Positions 8,927 to 18,779 are shown, counted from the stretch's first letter. The stretch is 64,000 bases of DNA from Cryobacterium sp. PAMC25264 (GCF_019443325.1 NZ_CP080383.1:1-64000); one strand, 5' to 3'. Translations and numbers: made by a program. The notes: generated by a model not told the origin, from the sequence alone.

Positions 8927-11900
8927 ATGAGCCTTCGCGCCGCCGCCCTCACCACCGTCACCGCTCTCGCGCTCGCGATCGGCTGGCCGGCATCCGCTCT
9001 TGCCGCCCCGGTGGTCGACACAGTGACTCCCACGGCAACCATCGTCGTCGACGACACGACGCTGGTCTTCAAACAGAGCACGCCGGTTACGTTCGAGTTT
9101 TCCGAGGCGGTCCTCGGCTTCACCAACGCCGATGTCACGATGCCGAACGGCACTCTCACCCCGGTGAGCTCTACAGACGGCGGCACCACCTACACCGGAA
9201 GCTACCGCCCAGCGGCATCAATCACCGCAGCCGCTAACGTGATCACGCTTGACCTCACCGGTGTCACGGATGTAGCCGGCAACGCCGGCCTCGGCACGGC
9301 CACCTCCAATACCTTCGCGATTGACACCAAGCTCTTCAGCGCCACAACCGTGGTCGCCGACACCTCGATCAACGTCGACGAGACCTCTCTCGTCACCTTC
9401 ACCTTTTCCGAACCGGTGACCGGCTTCACCAACTCCAACGTCGTCGTCTCGAATGGCACTCTGACGGAGGTGTCATCCTCCGACGGCGGCACCATCTGGA
9501 CGGCGACGTTCACGCCGGTGAGTGGCACCACAGTCGCCACCAACTGGATATCGCTCCGCTACTCCGGCATCAAGGATCTCGCCGGTAACCCGAACGTCGG
9601 CTCGGCGACCTCGAACCCCTTCGCCATCAACACCGTCCGGCCCACCGCATCCGTCACCGTGACCGATACCGCACTCATCGCGGGGGAGACGTCGCTGGTC
9701 ACCGTCACGTTCTCCGAAGCCGTCAGCGGCCTCGACACCGGTGACGTCACCGCCGCCAACGGCACCGTCTCCGCCCCGAGCTCGGCGGACGGCGGCATCA
9801 CCTGGACCGCCACGCTCACCCCCACCGATGGCACCGCGGAAACCACCAACCAGGTCACTCTCAACCTCGCCGGCGTCACGAATTCCGCCGGCAGCACCGG
9901 AACGGGCACGGCCGCATCGAACAACTACGCCATCAACACCGTGCGTCCAACCGCGACCATCGTCGTCGCCGACGAGGCGCTGGCGATCGGCGAGACCTCG
10001 CCGGTCACGATCACGTTCTCCGAGGCCGTGACCGGCTTCACCAACGCCGACATGCTCGTCGCGAACGGTACCCTCACCGCGGTGAGCTCATCCGACGGCG
10101 GCATCACCTGGACGGCCACCTTCACCCCGTCGAGCGCCACCACCAGCGCCACCACCGTGATCACTCTCGACCTCGCCGGTGTCTCCAACAGCACCGGCAA
10201 CGTGGGCGCCGGCACAGCCACCTCCAATACCTTCACGATCGACGCTGAGCGCCCCACCGCCACCATCGACCTCGACGACACGGCGTGGGCGATCGGGGAT
10301 GTACCGCGGGTTACGATCACGTTCTCCGAGGCCGTCACCGGCTTCACGAATGCCGACCTCGCCGTCGACCTCGGCCGCCTCAACGCCCTGAGCTCGGCCG
10401 ACGGCGGCGTCACCTGGACGGCCACCATTACGCCGCACTGGGCCCTCGAGGACGCCACCAACGTCATCACCCTGACGGCTGGGGGCGTGACCGACCTGGC
10501 CGGCAACGCCGGCACCGGAACGGTCACCTCCGCGAACTACACGGTCGACACCAATCGCCCCTCTGGGGGCATCGTTGTGGCCGACGCCCTTCTCACAGCC
10601 GGCGAGACCTCCCTCGTCACGGTGACGTTCTACGAGGCCGTCACCGGTTTCGACAACGCCGACCTCACCGTCGAGAACGGCTCGTTGTCTCCTGTGGCGT
10701 CGACGGACGGCGGCGTCACCTGGACGGCGACGCTCACCCCCGCGAGCGGCGTCACGGCCAACACCAACTTCATCACCCTTGACAATGCCGGTATCAGCGA
10801 CGTGGCGGGCAACGCGGGCGATGGTTCGGGCGATGACCCGGTCGTATCCAACTCTTACAGGGTCGCCACGGTGCGCCCCACGGCGACCGTCCTGGTGCCT
10901 GACGACTTCCTCAACATCGGCGATTTGACGCGCATCACAATCACGTTCTCCCAGAGCGTGAGCGGCCTCACCGCGGCCGACATCTCGTCCCCGAACCTCA
11001 CCCTGGGCCGTCCGAGCAGTCTCAACGGCGGTAGAACCTGGTCGGCCCTTGCCACCCCGATCAGCGATGTCACCGACTTCAGCAACGTGCTGACGGTCGA
11101 TCTCACCGGTGTCACCAATTCCGCCGGCAGCACGGGCATCGGCACGGCCGACTCGAACAACTACGCCGTCGACACCCAGCGCCCCACCGCGACCGTGGCA
11201 CTCGACACCTCCGCGCTCACCGCCGGGCACACCTCGCCCGTCACGATCACGTTCTCCGAAGCCGTCACCGGTTTCGACAACACAGCCCTCAAGGTCGCCA
11301 ACGGCACGCTGTCCGACGTCACATCCGCCGACGGCGGCATCATCTTCACGGCTACGTTCACGCCGTCGGCCGACGTCGTCGACGCGACCAACGTGATCAC
11401 GGTTGATCAGTCCGGTGTGAGCGACCTGGCCGGCAACGCCGGTACCGGCACGGTCACCTCCGCGAACTACACGGTCGACACTCAGATACCCACGGCCACC
11501 GTGGTCGTCGCCGACGACACCCTCAGCGCCGGCGAAACCTCGCTGGTCACCATCACCTTCTCCGAGGCCGTGACCGGATTCACCCTCGCCGACCTCTCGG
11601 CCGGAACCGGCGCGCTCTCCAACCTCAGCTCCGCCGACGGCGGCCTCACCTACACGGCCACCCTCACCCCGACCGACGGCACCACCCAGGCGCCCAACCT
11701 GGTCACGCTCGACCTCACCGGGGTGACGGATGCGTCCGGCAACCCGGGTGCCGGCACGGTCGACTCCACCGGCTACGCCGTCGACACCGAGCGCCCCACG
11801 GCCACCATCGTGCTCGCCGACACCGCACTGAGCATCGGTGAAACCACCCCGGTCACGATCACCTTCTCCGAAGCCGTGACCGGCCTCGGCAACGCCGACC

Positions 11901-13327
11901 TCACCGTCGCCAACGGCACCCTTTCCGCGTTCAGCTCCACCGATGGCGGCCGCACCCACACGGGCACGTTCACCCCCACAGTCGGCGTCACCGCGCTGGC
12001 CAACGTGATCAGCCTCGACCTCACCGGGGTTGCGGATGCCGCCGGCAACGTCGGTTCCGGCTCCGCCGACTCGACCACCTACGCCATCGACACCGAGCGC
12101 CGCACCGCCGCCGTGCTGCTCACCGACGCCGACCTCGCCATCGGGCAGTCCTCGCCGGTCACTGTCACGTTCTCCGAGCCCGTCACCGGCTTCGACACCG
12201 CCGACCTCACCACCGCGAACGGCGTTCTGGCCAACCTCACCTCCGCCGACGGCGGCCTCACCTGGGCCGCAACGTTCACCCCCACGGATGCCGTCACCGC
12301 TACCAGCAACGTCATCACCCTTGACCTCACCGGCGTGACCGATTCAGCCGGTAACACCGGCACGGGCACGGTCGCCACCGCGAACTACACGGTCGACACC
12401 CAGCGCCCCACGGCCACCGTCACCGTGGCCGACGACACCCTCACGGCAGGGGAGTCCTCGCTCGTCACCGCGACCTTCTCCGAAGCCGTCACTAGCCTCA
12501 CCGTCGCCGACTTCACGGTCGGCAACGGTCGTATCGCCAACGGCACCGCGAACGGCCTGAGTTCCGCCGACGGCGGCATCACCTGGACGGGCACATTCAC
12601 CCCGACCAGCGACATCACCGAACCGGCCAACCTGATCACTCTCGACCTCGCCGGCGTGACGGATGCTGCCGGCAACACCGGATCCGGCACCGCCACCTCC
12701 AACACCTACGCCATCGACACCACGACCCCGCCGACACCGACCACCCCGCCGACGCCAGAACCGGCACCGACCACCCCGCCGACGCCGGCCCCGGCGCCGC
12801 AGCCCACCGTCGCCCCGGTCGCTCCCAGCGAGACCGACGTCACGTCGGCCACCCAGAACGCGATCAACTTGAGTGACAACGCGGTCGCCGCCGGCGACCA
12901 GATCACGATCTCTGGCCTGGCGCCCAACCAGTGGTACTTCACCTGGTTCTTCTCCACCCCCACCCCCACGACCTGGCAGCTCGCCTCCGCCGCCGGAACC
13001 ATTGCCCTGACGGTGCCGACCAGCCTGCCCGCGGGCGAGCACCGCGTCATCGTGCAGAACTCCGCCGGTGCCGTCTACGGCTGGGCCGCTCTCACCGTGC
13101 AGGGCGAGCTGCCGCAGGCCACGGCAACGCCTACCGCGCAGCCGCGGGCCGAGTCCACGGTGCAGGCGCAGGGTGACGCCACCCCGCTGGTGCAGAAGTC
13201 AAGCAAGCTCGCACAGACTGGCTTCGACGCCGGCGTTTTGCTTGCTGCCGCCGGGGCGCTCGTTCTGGTCGGACTGATCCTCGCTGGCGTCGCGCTCCTC
13301 CGTCGCCGTCGACTAGTAACGCCCTAG
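8927..13327 (+). CDS. Wall-anchored surface protein with 12 Ig-like repeats
   Basis: 1466 residues. Residues 1-27 are a signal peptide (hydrophobic core, cleavage near SALAAPV). Twelve repeats of about 100 residues follow, each starting like ATIVVADxxL and containing ITFSEAVTGF, ADLTVANG, SSADGG-TWTATFTP, NVITLDLTGVTD-AGN and a YAIDT ending; these fit the bacterial Ig-like (Big_12-type) fold seen in adhesins. Then comes a Pro/Thr linker rich in TPPTP, a further globular domain (about 1310-1390), and a C-terminal sorting signal: LAQTG near 1428, a hydrophobic helix and a final RRRR. LAxTG is the form used by class E sortases in actinobacteria, so covalent wall attachment is predicted. No sortase is in the window. 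The neighbouring sensor/regulator operon reads in the same direction and could control it. Confidence 0.9.
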   Translation: MSLRAAALTTVTALALAIGWPASALAAPVVDTVTPTATIVVDDTTLVFKQSTPVTFEFSEAVLGFTNADVTMPNGTLTPVSSTDGGTTYTGSYRPAASITAAANVITLDLTGVTDVAGNAGLGTATSNTFAIDTKLFSATTVVADTSINVDETSLVTFTFSEPVTGFTNSNVVVSNGTLTEVSSSDGGTIWTATFTPVSGTTVATNWISLRYSGIKDLAGNPNVGSATSNPFAINTVRPTASVTVTDTALIAGETSLVTVTFSEAVSGLDTGDVTAANGTVSAPSSADGGITWTATLTPTDGTAETTNQVTLNLAGVTNSAGSTGTGTAASNNYAINTVRPTATIVVADEALAIGETSPVTITFSEAVTGFTNADMLVANGTLTAVSSSDGGITWTATFTPSSATTSATTVITLDLAGVSNSTGNVGAGTATSNTFTIDAERPTATIDLDDTAWAIGDVPRVTITFSEAVTGFTNADLAVDLGRLNALSSADGGVTWTATITPHWALEDATNVITLTAGGVTDLAGNAGTGTVTSANYTVDTNRPSGGIVVADALLTAGETSLVTVTFYEAVTGFDNADLTVENGSLSPVASTDGGVTWTATLTPASGVTANTNFITLDNAGISDVAGNAGDGSGDDPVVSNSYRVATVRPTATVLVPDDFLNIGDLTRITITFSQSVSGLTAADISSPNLTLGRPSSLNGGRTWSALATPISDVTDFSNVLTVDLTGVTNSAGSTGIGTADSNNYAVDTQRPTATVALDTSALTAGHTSPVTITFSEAVTGFDNTALKVANGTLSDVTSADGGIIFTATFTPSADVVDATNVITVDQSGVSDLAGNAGTGTVTSANYTVDTQIPTATVVVADDTLSAGETSLVTITFSEAVTGFTLADLSAGTGALSNLSSADGGLTYTATLTPTDGTTQAPNLVTLDLTGVTDASGNPGAGTVDSTGYAVDTERPTATIVLADTALSIGETTPVTITFSEAVTGLGNADLTVANGTLSAFSSTDGGRTHTGTFTPTVGVTALANVISLDLTGVADAAGNVGSGSADSTTYAIDTERRTAAVLLTDADLAIGQSSPVTVTFSEPVTGFDTADLTTANGVLANLTSADGGLTWAATFTPTDAVTATSNVITLDLTGVTDSAGNTGTGTVATANYTVDTQRPTATVTVADDTLTAGESSLVTATFSEAVTSLTVADFTVGNGRIANGTANGLSSADGGITWTGTFTPTSDITEPANLITLDLAGVTDAAGNTGSGTATSNTYAIDTTTPPTPTTPPTPEPAPTTPPTPAPAPQPTVAPVAPSETDVTSATQNAINLSDNAVAAGDQITISGLAPNQWYFTWFFSTPTPTTWQLASAAGTIALTVPTSLPAGEHRVIVQNSAGAVYGWAALTVQGELPQATATPTAQPRAESTVQAQGDATPLVQKSSKLAQTGFDAGVLLAAAGALVLVGLILAGVALLRRRRLVTP

Positions 13328-13344
13328 CCACCCGCAAGACGGGA

Positions 13345-14073
13345 TCAGCCCAGCAGCGCCGGCACCACCACGAGCGCGTTGAACGTCACGTGCGCCACAA
13401 TCGCTCCGCCCAGCCGCCCGGTGAGCACGGCCAGTGCGCCCGCGCCCAGCCCGAACAGGAACGTAGACACCCCGATCACCACCGTCGCGATCAGCGACCC
13501 GGTGTCGATCATGTGAACCAGCGCGAAAACTGCCGCGCTCACCACCACGGCGGTCCCGGCAGCGACCGCCGGCGAAACCCCCTTGCCAGAGGCCGCGCCC
13601 CGCACCGACCGCAGCACCAGCCCGCGAAAGAACATCTCCTCTATAAGAGGAGAAAGAACCACGGGTGCCAAAAGCACCACGAACAGCCACCACAGATCCC
13701 GCACCGGTTCGCCCAGAGTCGCGCCGGTCGATCCCATCTGACCGTACCCGGCAATCTCCACGATGGTGGCTAGCACTCGGGCCACAACGCCCACAGTGAG
13801 CCCCCACAGCACATCCAGCGGCCGAAAGCGCAAGCCAATGTCGCGCACCAGCGACCGCGTGCCAAACCCGAAACAGAAAATTAACACCGCGCCCAGAAAG
13901 GGTACCCACGCCACGAGGTAACTCAGCAGTGTGCCGAGCTGCTGGTCGAGAATGATGCCTCGAGTCAGCAGGATGTTTACCCCCACCACCAGCAGAACAG
14001 CCGCGACCACGCCAACGGCTGCAATCTCCACGCCAAGGCGCGGGTGGGCGTCGCGATCAGTGCCTGTTGTCAT
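13345..14073 (-). CDS. CPBP family intramembrane metalloprotease
   Basis: 242 residues from the ATG at 14073 (MTTGTDRDAHPRLG); longer upstream in-frame starts exist but add a non-hydrophobic, unlikely N-terminus. Six to eight hydrophobic segments are visible. The family motifs are present: EEMFFRG (EExxxR-type) near residue 155, ALVHMIDT and the C-terminal HVTFNAL, giving the Glu and His ligands of the CAAX-protease/bacteriocin-processing (Abi) fold. Substrate unknown. It is convergent with the surface-protein gene (17 bases apart) and divergent from the polysaccharide locus. Confidence 0.88.
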   Translation of the reverse strand: MTTGTDRDAHPRLGVEIAAVGVVAAVLLVVGVNILLTRGIILDQQLGTLLSYLVAWVPFLGAVLIFCFGFGTRSLVRDIGLRFRPLDVLWGLTVGVVARVLATIVEIAGYGQMGSTGATLGEPVRDLWWLFVVLLAPVVLSPLIEEMFFRGLVLRSVRGAASGKGVSPAVAAGTAVVVSAAVFALVHMIDTGSLIATVVIGVSTFLFGLGAGALAVLTGRLGGAIVAHVTFNALVVVPALLG

Positions 14074-14213
14074 GAAGCCCAAACTATCTGTTCGAGGGGT
14101 TGCCTTTCGAACACTTCGGTGGATGAAGACCGGCTCGCGTATGGCACCATAACTAGGGGGTGAACGATTCTGGCCTCGTACCTGTCTGGCAAGCACCAAG
14201 GAAAGGCCGCTGA

Positions 14214-15665
14214 GTGGAACTTCGCGACTACATTCGTATCCTCCGCAAGAGCTGGGTGCTGATCGTGCTACTCACCCTTGTCGGAGTTGGTGCCGCCGCT
14301 GCGTTCTCCCTAGTTCAGACGCCCAAGTACAGTGCCACAGCAAAGGTCTTCGTCTCCACGCAATCCACCGGTACCGCGTCCGATCTGGTGCAGGGTAATA
14401 GCTTCACGGTCCAGAGAGTGAAGACATACTCCGACCTCGTCGCGACCCCTATTGTGCTGCTGCCCGTTATCGGCACTCTCGAGCTCGGAATTACGTCGGA
14501 TGAACTAGCCGCGCGCGTAACCGCGTCCGCGCCGCTCGACACGTCGATTATCGACATCGCTGTGACCGACACTGACCCTGTGCGCGCCGCTGACACCGCC
14601 AATGCCATCTCACAAAGCCTCACAGCGGTCGTCGAGGAAATCGAGACTCCGCTCACAGATGACGCGATCTCCCCGGTCAAGCTCACCCGTGCGCAAGAAG
14701 CGACCGTGCCGTCCGTGCCGGTTAGCCCGAATGTGCCCCTGAATATCGCCCTCGGTGGGCTGGTGGGCCTTGCGCTGGGAGTTGGCCTAGCCGTGCTGCG
14801 TGAGACTCTCGAAACGCGAATTCGTAATGAACACGATGTCGAGGGTGTCACCGACGTCGCCATCCTCGGGGGCATCGTCTTCGATCCGAAGGCCCAGGAC
14901 CGCCCCCTCATCGTGCACGTCGACCCACGCAGCCCCCGAGCCGAGTCATTCCGCACCCTGCGAACCAACTTGCAATTCCTTGACGTGGGTCGCACCGACC
15001 GCAGCTTCGTCATCACCTCTTCTATCGAGAGCGAAGGAAAGAGCACCACGGGCGCGAACCTAGCCATCGCCCTCGCGGACGCCGGGTCCAGAGTGCTACT
15101 GATCGATGCCGACCTCCGCCGTCCTAAGGTCGCCGACTACATGGGTGTAGAAGGCGCTGTGGGCCTCACGGACGTGCTGATCGGGCGCGCCGAGCTCGAT
15201 GACGTCATCCAGCCCTGGGGACGAGCGCAGCTGTTCGTGTTGCCGGCCGGGCACGTCCCGCCCAACCCGAGCGAGCTGCTCGGCTCCGCGCGCATGACTC
15301 ACTTCATCGCTGAGTTCAACCGCATGTTCGACGTAGTCATCTACGACACTCCGCCCCTGCTGCCGGTCACCGACGCGGCCATTCTGGCCAAGAACGTCGG
15401 CGGTGCGATCATCGTCGTCGCCGCAGGCCGCACGCAGAAAAACCAGCTCAAGGGCGCGATCTCCTCGCTCGAAAACGTCGGCGCTCCCATCTCCGGTCTC
15501 GTGCTCACTATGCTCCCCACTAAAGGCCCCGACGCCTACGGTTACAACCGCTACGGGTACGGATACGGCTACGGGTATGGCGATGAAGTCACGACTGATG
15601 AGCCCACCAGACGCGAGCGAGCCCAGCAGGCAAAGCGAGCACGGGTCACCAAGGCCAAACAGTGA
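14214..15665 (+). CDS. Polysaccharide chain-length regulator / tyrosine autokinase
   Basis: Fused Wzz-type co-polymerase and BY-kinase of 483 residues, GTG start at 14214 after AAGGAAAGG. Membrane segments at about 14-34 and 175-195 flank an extracytoplasmic domain. The cytoplasmic kinase has Walker A SEGKSTTGA near 273, Walker A' VLLIDADLRRPK near 295 and Walker B DVVIYDTPP near 375. A Tyr-rich tail (NRYGYGYGYGYGDE, about 445-458) is the autophosphorylation cluster, followed by a basic end. It sets the chain length of the exported polysaccharide. The stop overlaps the start of the phosphatase gene, its expected antagonist. First gene of the polysaccharide locus. Confidence 0.93.
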   Translation: MELRDYIRILRKSWVLIVLLTLVGVGAAAAFSLVQTPKYSATAKVFVSTQSTGTASDLVQGNSFTVQRVKTYSDLVATPIVLLPVIGTLELGITSDELAARVTASAPLDTSIIDIAVTDTDPVRAADTANAISQSLTAVVEEIETPLTDDAISPVKLTRAQEATVPSVPVSPNVPLNIALGGLVGLALGVGLAVLRETLETRIRNEHDVEGVTDVAILGGIVFDPKAQDRPLIVHVDPRSPRAESFRTLRTNLQFLDVGRTDRSFVITSSIESEGKSTTGANLAIALADAGSRVLLIDADLRRPKVADYMGVEGAVGLTDVLIGRAELDDVIQPWGRAQLFVLPAGHVPPNPSELLGSARMTHFIAEFNRMFDVVIYDTPPLLPVTDAAILAKNVGGAIIVVAAGRTQKNQLKGAISSLENVGAPISGLVLTMLPTKGPDAYGYNRYGYGYGYGYGDEVTTDEPTRRERAQQAKRARVTKAKQ

Positions 15666-16300
15666 GTGACCTGCCCGCCGCCCGGTTGAACGTGCTCGTT
15701 GTCTGCACCGGAAACATCTGCCGGTCACCGCTAGCCGAGCGTTTGCTGCATGCCCAGCTTGAATCCGCCGGAATCCCGGCGGTTGTCGCAAGCGCGGGGA
15801 CGCAGTCGATGGTGGGGCACGACATGACCCCCGAAGCAGCGCAATTGGCGCAGCACTACGGCGCCGACCCGACTGCCCACCGCGCCCAGCAGCTGACCGA
15901 GCGACTAATCGCTGATGCTGACTTAGTGCTCACGGCTACGCGCGAACACCGCAGCGCGGTGGTTTCCCTGCACCCTCGTGCCTCCCGATACACCTACACG
16001 CTCAACCAGCTAGCCCGCCTCCTGCCCGGGGCCCTGGCCCCGTCGTCGGAGGGGGAGCCGCTCTCGCCGGTCGAGCTTGTCGAGACCCCGCAAGCCGACG
16101 CGGCCACGACCCTGCGGGCTCTCCTGGGCGACGTGTCCGCCACCCGAGGATTTTCCCCGCCCCCTACCCACCCCGACGACGACGACATTGAGGACCCCTA
16201 CCGGCAGTCCGCCGAGGTATATGCGCGCGTGGGCAGTGTTGTGAATATTGCGGTCACGACTATCACCAACGACTTCGCCACCGCGGTGGGTCGCCGCTAA
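15662..16300 (+). CDS. Low-molecular-weight protein-tyrosine phosphatase
   Basis: 212 residues; the GTG start overlaps the kinase stop by 4 bases. The P-loop CTGNICRS (C-x5-R-S) starts at Cys15 and the general-acid motif DPYRQS lies near residue 178, both diagnostic of Wzb/Etp-type phosphatases that dephosphorylate BY-kinases. Residues about 125-165 form a Pro/Glu/Asp-rich insertion that normal family members lack; it contains PVELVETP, a translated copy of the dispersed genomic repeat. The insertion is before the catalytic Asp, so activity is plausible but not certain. Confidence 0.92.
   Translation: MSDLPAARLNVLVVCTGNICRSPLAERLLHAQLESAGIPAVVASAGTQSMVGHDMTPEAAQLAQHYGADPTAHRAQQLTERLIADADLVLTATREHRSAVVSLHPRASRYTYTLNQLARLLPGALAPSSEGEPLSPVELVETPQADAATTLRALLGDVSATRGFSPPPTHPDDDDIEDPYRQSAEVYARVGSVVNIAVTTITNDFATAVGRR
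16066..16087. repeat. Dispersed repeat copy inside the phosphatase gene
   Basis: CGCCGGTCGAGCTTGTCGAG followed by AC is a variant of the repeat at 6351, read in frame as SPVELVET within the extra surface segment of the phosphatase. Confidence 0.75.
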
Positions 16301-16304
16301 CCCC

Positions 16305-17273
16305 ATGCCCCGCCCACCCCGCTACAGACCCCGTGATGCCTCGCGCCGCCGCGGCTGGATCTATCTCGCCGTCATTGCGTTTATTCTCGTCGACGTGCTC
16401 CTCATCATCTGTGCATTGGGCGGCCGCGGCGCTGACACCGCTCCAGAGCCATCGCGGCCTATCCCCACGTTCACCCCGAGCGAGCAAACGCCCACTCCGA
16501 CGGCCGAAGCCGCGGTATCTAACGCGATACCATCCACGCGACTGCTCTCCGCCCTTGACGCCACCACTGCCTGGAGGGCCACTACCGGGGAGTGTCCCAC
16601 GGCGTCGGCCACACCGGAGATCTCCACTGATGCGGGAGCCACATGGCAGGCCACCGACGCTACGAGCGACGTCCAGGTCACGGCCTTGCAGCAACTCAAC
16701 GTCGTCACTGAATCCCTCGTGGAGCTGGTGGGTTTATCCGCCGCAGACTGCACACCTCAGTTCGTGAGGTCATTCGTCGCAGGAGCGGACTACTCTGACT
16801 ACCCGAGCCAGCTCGCCAGCGAGTGGTACATCGACCCAGCAGACCGGTCAATCGTCCATTCGCCTGCGGGCACGCAGGCTGCGTCGTGCTCTACGGTCGT
16901 CGCACTTGCGGCGCGCGCCGACGAAGAAGAAGACTCTGCTGCGGTTCTATGCGATGACACCCAGGTATTCACCACTGGCGACAGCGGCACAACCTGGGCC
17001 AGTCCCATTCAGGTGTCCGGCGCAGTTAATATCGCCGTAACCCCAATGGGGTACATTGTAGCGACGGTCGGTCTCCCCGATTGCAAGGGAGTGCAGCTTG
17101 CCGTCCTGACTACTGAACAGCAGTCGGTTCAGCAGACAGGATGTCTCGCTGTTGATCTGCCAACGGAGATTATGCAAGATAACGTGGCCATTTCTGAAGC
17201 GGGCGGCACGGTGTGGGTGTGGGCTGGCGATTCAGTTCAGCGATCCATCGACTGGGGAAGGACCTGGCAGTAG
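16305..17273 (+). CDS. Membrane-anchored protein with Asp-box motifs, unknown function
   Basis: 322 residues from ATG 16305, 4 bases after the phosphatase stop. A basic N-terminus (PRYRPRDASRRRG) and one membrane helix (about 19-41) place a Thr/Pro-rich stalk and a C-terminal domain outside the cell. Three Asp-box-like motifs (SxDxGxTW) are visible: STDAGATW near 108, TGDSGTTW near 225 and SIDWGRTW near 315, with several Cys that could form disulfides. Asp boxes are typical of beta-propeller (sialidase or BNR-repeat) folds, but no catalytic residues can be assigned. Its place between the kinase/phosphatase pair and the priming transferase suggests a role in polysaccharide export or surface attachment. 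Confidence 0.75.
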   Translation: MPRPPRYRPRDASRRRGWIYLAVIAFILVDVLLIICALGGRGADTAPEPSRPIPTFTPSEQTPTPTAEAAVSNAIPSTRLLSALDATTAWRATTGECPTASATPEISTDAGATWQATDATSDVQVTALQQLNVVTESLVELVGLSAADCTPQFVRSFVAGADYSDYPSQLASEWYIDPADRSIVHSPAGTQAASCSTVVALAARADEEEDSAAVLCDDTQVFTTGDSGTTWASPIQVSGAVNIAVTPMGYIVATVGLPDCKGVQLAVLTTEQQSVQQTGCLAVDLPTEIMQDNVAISEAGGTVWVWAGDSVQRSIDWGRTWQ

Positions 17274-17294
17274 CCAGGTGTAACGCGGGGGACC

Positions 17295-18779
17295 ATGAGC
17301 AAGACACAGGTAGGCGGAGCGACGGCCAACACCAGACGTCAGGGACGCAACTGGCGCGATGTGTATGCTGCCCGACTGGTTCTCACGGATCTTCTCGTGC
17401 TGGTCTGGGTGGTATTCGGTGTCCAAATCTTCTGGTTTGGGATTGCCGCTGCGGACGTTCGTTTTGGTGGCAACCTCACCGAGGTCGCTGTTAGTTATAC
17501 CGCCATTTCTCTCACCATCATTACGGCGTGGATGCTGATGTTGGGGATCTATGGTAGTCGTGGATATCGCGTATTAGGCACTGGCCCCCAGGAGTACCGG
17601 CAAGTCGCTGACGGCACAGTTAGGCTATTCGGCCTCGTCGCAATCGTGTCGTTTCTCTTCCAGATCGACTTCGCCCGCGGTTACATTCTCATTGCATTTC
17701 CCCTCGGACTTGTTGTCCTCGTTTTCTCTCGATGGATCTGGCGACTGTGGCTCGGCGCCCAGCGACTGGATGGAAAGTTTTCGTCCAGAGTGCTGCTCGT
17801 GGGCTCCCAAGACTCGGTTATCCACCTGGCACGTGAACTGGCGAGGCAATCAGCAGCGGGTTATCTGGTTGTGGGAGCTTGTATTCCGGGAAGCTTCGGC
17901 CTCGATTACCTGCCCGGCACGACGGTCCCCGTGTTCGAGAACATCGACAAGCTTCAGGACGCGATGGCCGCTGTCGGAGCAGATACCGTCGTGGTCAGCA
18001 GCAGTGATGAGCTTCCCCCGCAGCGAATGCGCGAACTTAGCTGGGGACTGGAACCCGGTCGCCAGCACCTCGTAGTGGCGCCTAGCCTTATCGATATTGG
18101 TGGGCCGCGTATTCACACTCGTCCCGTTGCCGGACTTCCGCTAATACATGTGGAGACTCCTCGGTACGAAGGAAAGCGCCAGTTCGCGAAAAGAACCTTC
18201 GACATCATTGGAGCCGGCGGTCTGATTCTTGCTCTCTCGCCGCTTCTGGCGCTCATTGCGGTGTCAATTCGTCTAAGCACACCTGGCTCTGTCCTCTTCC
18301 GACAAGAGCGAGTAGGGCACAACGGGGCTCATTTCAGAATGCTCAAGTTCCGCTCGATGGTTGTGGATGCTGAGCTTCAGCTGAGCGGGTTGCAGAGCCA
18401 GGCACGTGATGAGGGCAACCGCGTGATGTTCAAGATGAAGAATGACCCCCGCGTGACTCCAATCGGTAGATTCCTGCGCCGGTACAGCCTCGACGAACTA
18501 CCCCAGCTCTTCAATGTCTTCGGCGGGTCTATGTCACTCGTCGGACCTCGTCCTTCTTTGGAAAGCGAAGTCACAGAATACGAATCTCACGTGCACCGCC
18601 GATTTCTTGTTAAACCGGGGATCACTGGACTCTGGCAGGTAAGTGGTCGATCGAACTTGTCGTGGGCCGAGACAGTCCGCCTGGACCTCTATTACGTAGA
18701 GAACTGGTCCATCACGGGTGACATCTCCATCCTGTGGCGCACCGCGAAGGCTGTGATGGCACAGGAGGGCGCCTACTGA
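17295..18779 (+). CDS. Priming polyprenyl-phosphate sugar phosphotransferase
   Basis: 494 residues, WbaP/CpsE class. Transfers a sugar phosphate from a nucleotide sugar to undecaprenyl phosphate, the first membrane step of repeat-unit assembly. Four N-terminal membrane segments (about 27-150), a soluble CoA-binding-like middle domain (VLLVGSQDSVIHLAREL), then the catalytic bacterial sugar transferase domain from about 295: a membrane helix after KRTFDIIGAGG, RQERVGHNG, LKFRSMVVDAE, SLDELPQLFNVFGGSMSLVG and PGITGLWQVSGRS. Length and motif order are complete. The start ATG at 17295 follows GCGGGGGACC. Base composition from here on is clearly less GC-rich than before. Confidence 0.95.
   Translation: MSKTQVGGATANTRRQGRNWRDVYAARLVLTDLLVLVWVVFGVQIFWFGIAAADVRFGGNLTEVAVSYTAISLTIITAWMLMLGIYGSRGYRVLGTGPQEYRQVADGTVRLFGLVAIVSFLFQIDFARGYILIAFPLGLVVLVFSRWIWRLWLGAQRLDGKFSSRVLLVGSQDSVIHLARELARQSAAGYLVVGACIPGSFGLDYLPGTTVPVFENIDKLQDAMAAVGADTVVVSSSDELPPQRMRELSWGLEPGRQHLVVAPSLIDIGGPRIHTRPVAGLPLIHVETPRYEGKRQFAKRTFDIIGAGGLILALSPLLALIAVSIRLSTPGSVLFRQERVGHNGAHFRMLKFRSMVVDAELQLSGLQSQARDEGNRVMFKMKNDPRVTPIGRFLRRYSLDELPQLFNVFGGSMSLVGPRPSLESEVTEYESHVHRRFLVKPGITGLWQVSGRSNLSWAETVRLDLYYVENWSITGDISILWRTAKAVMAQEGAY

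Noticed and set aside
9037..12720. Tandem DNA repeats that could be mistaken for a CRISPR-like or satellite array
   Set aside because: The period of about 300 bases, open reading frame and repeated protein motif show that these are Ig-like protein domains of one surface protein.
14073..14199. N-terminal extension of the CPBP protease to 14199
   Set aside because: The added 42 residues are polar and contain no membrane segment, and the ATG at 14073 gives a normal family start.
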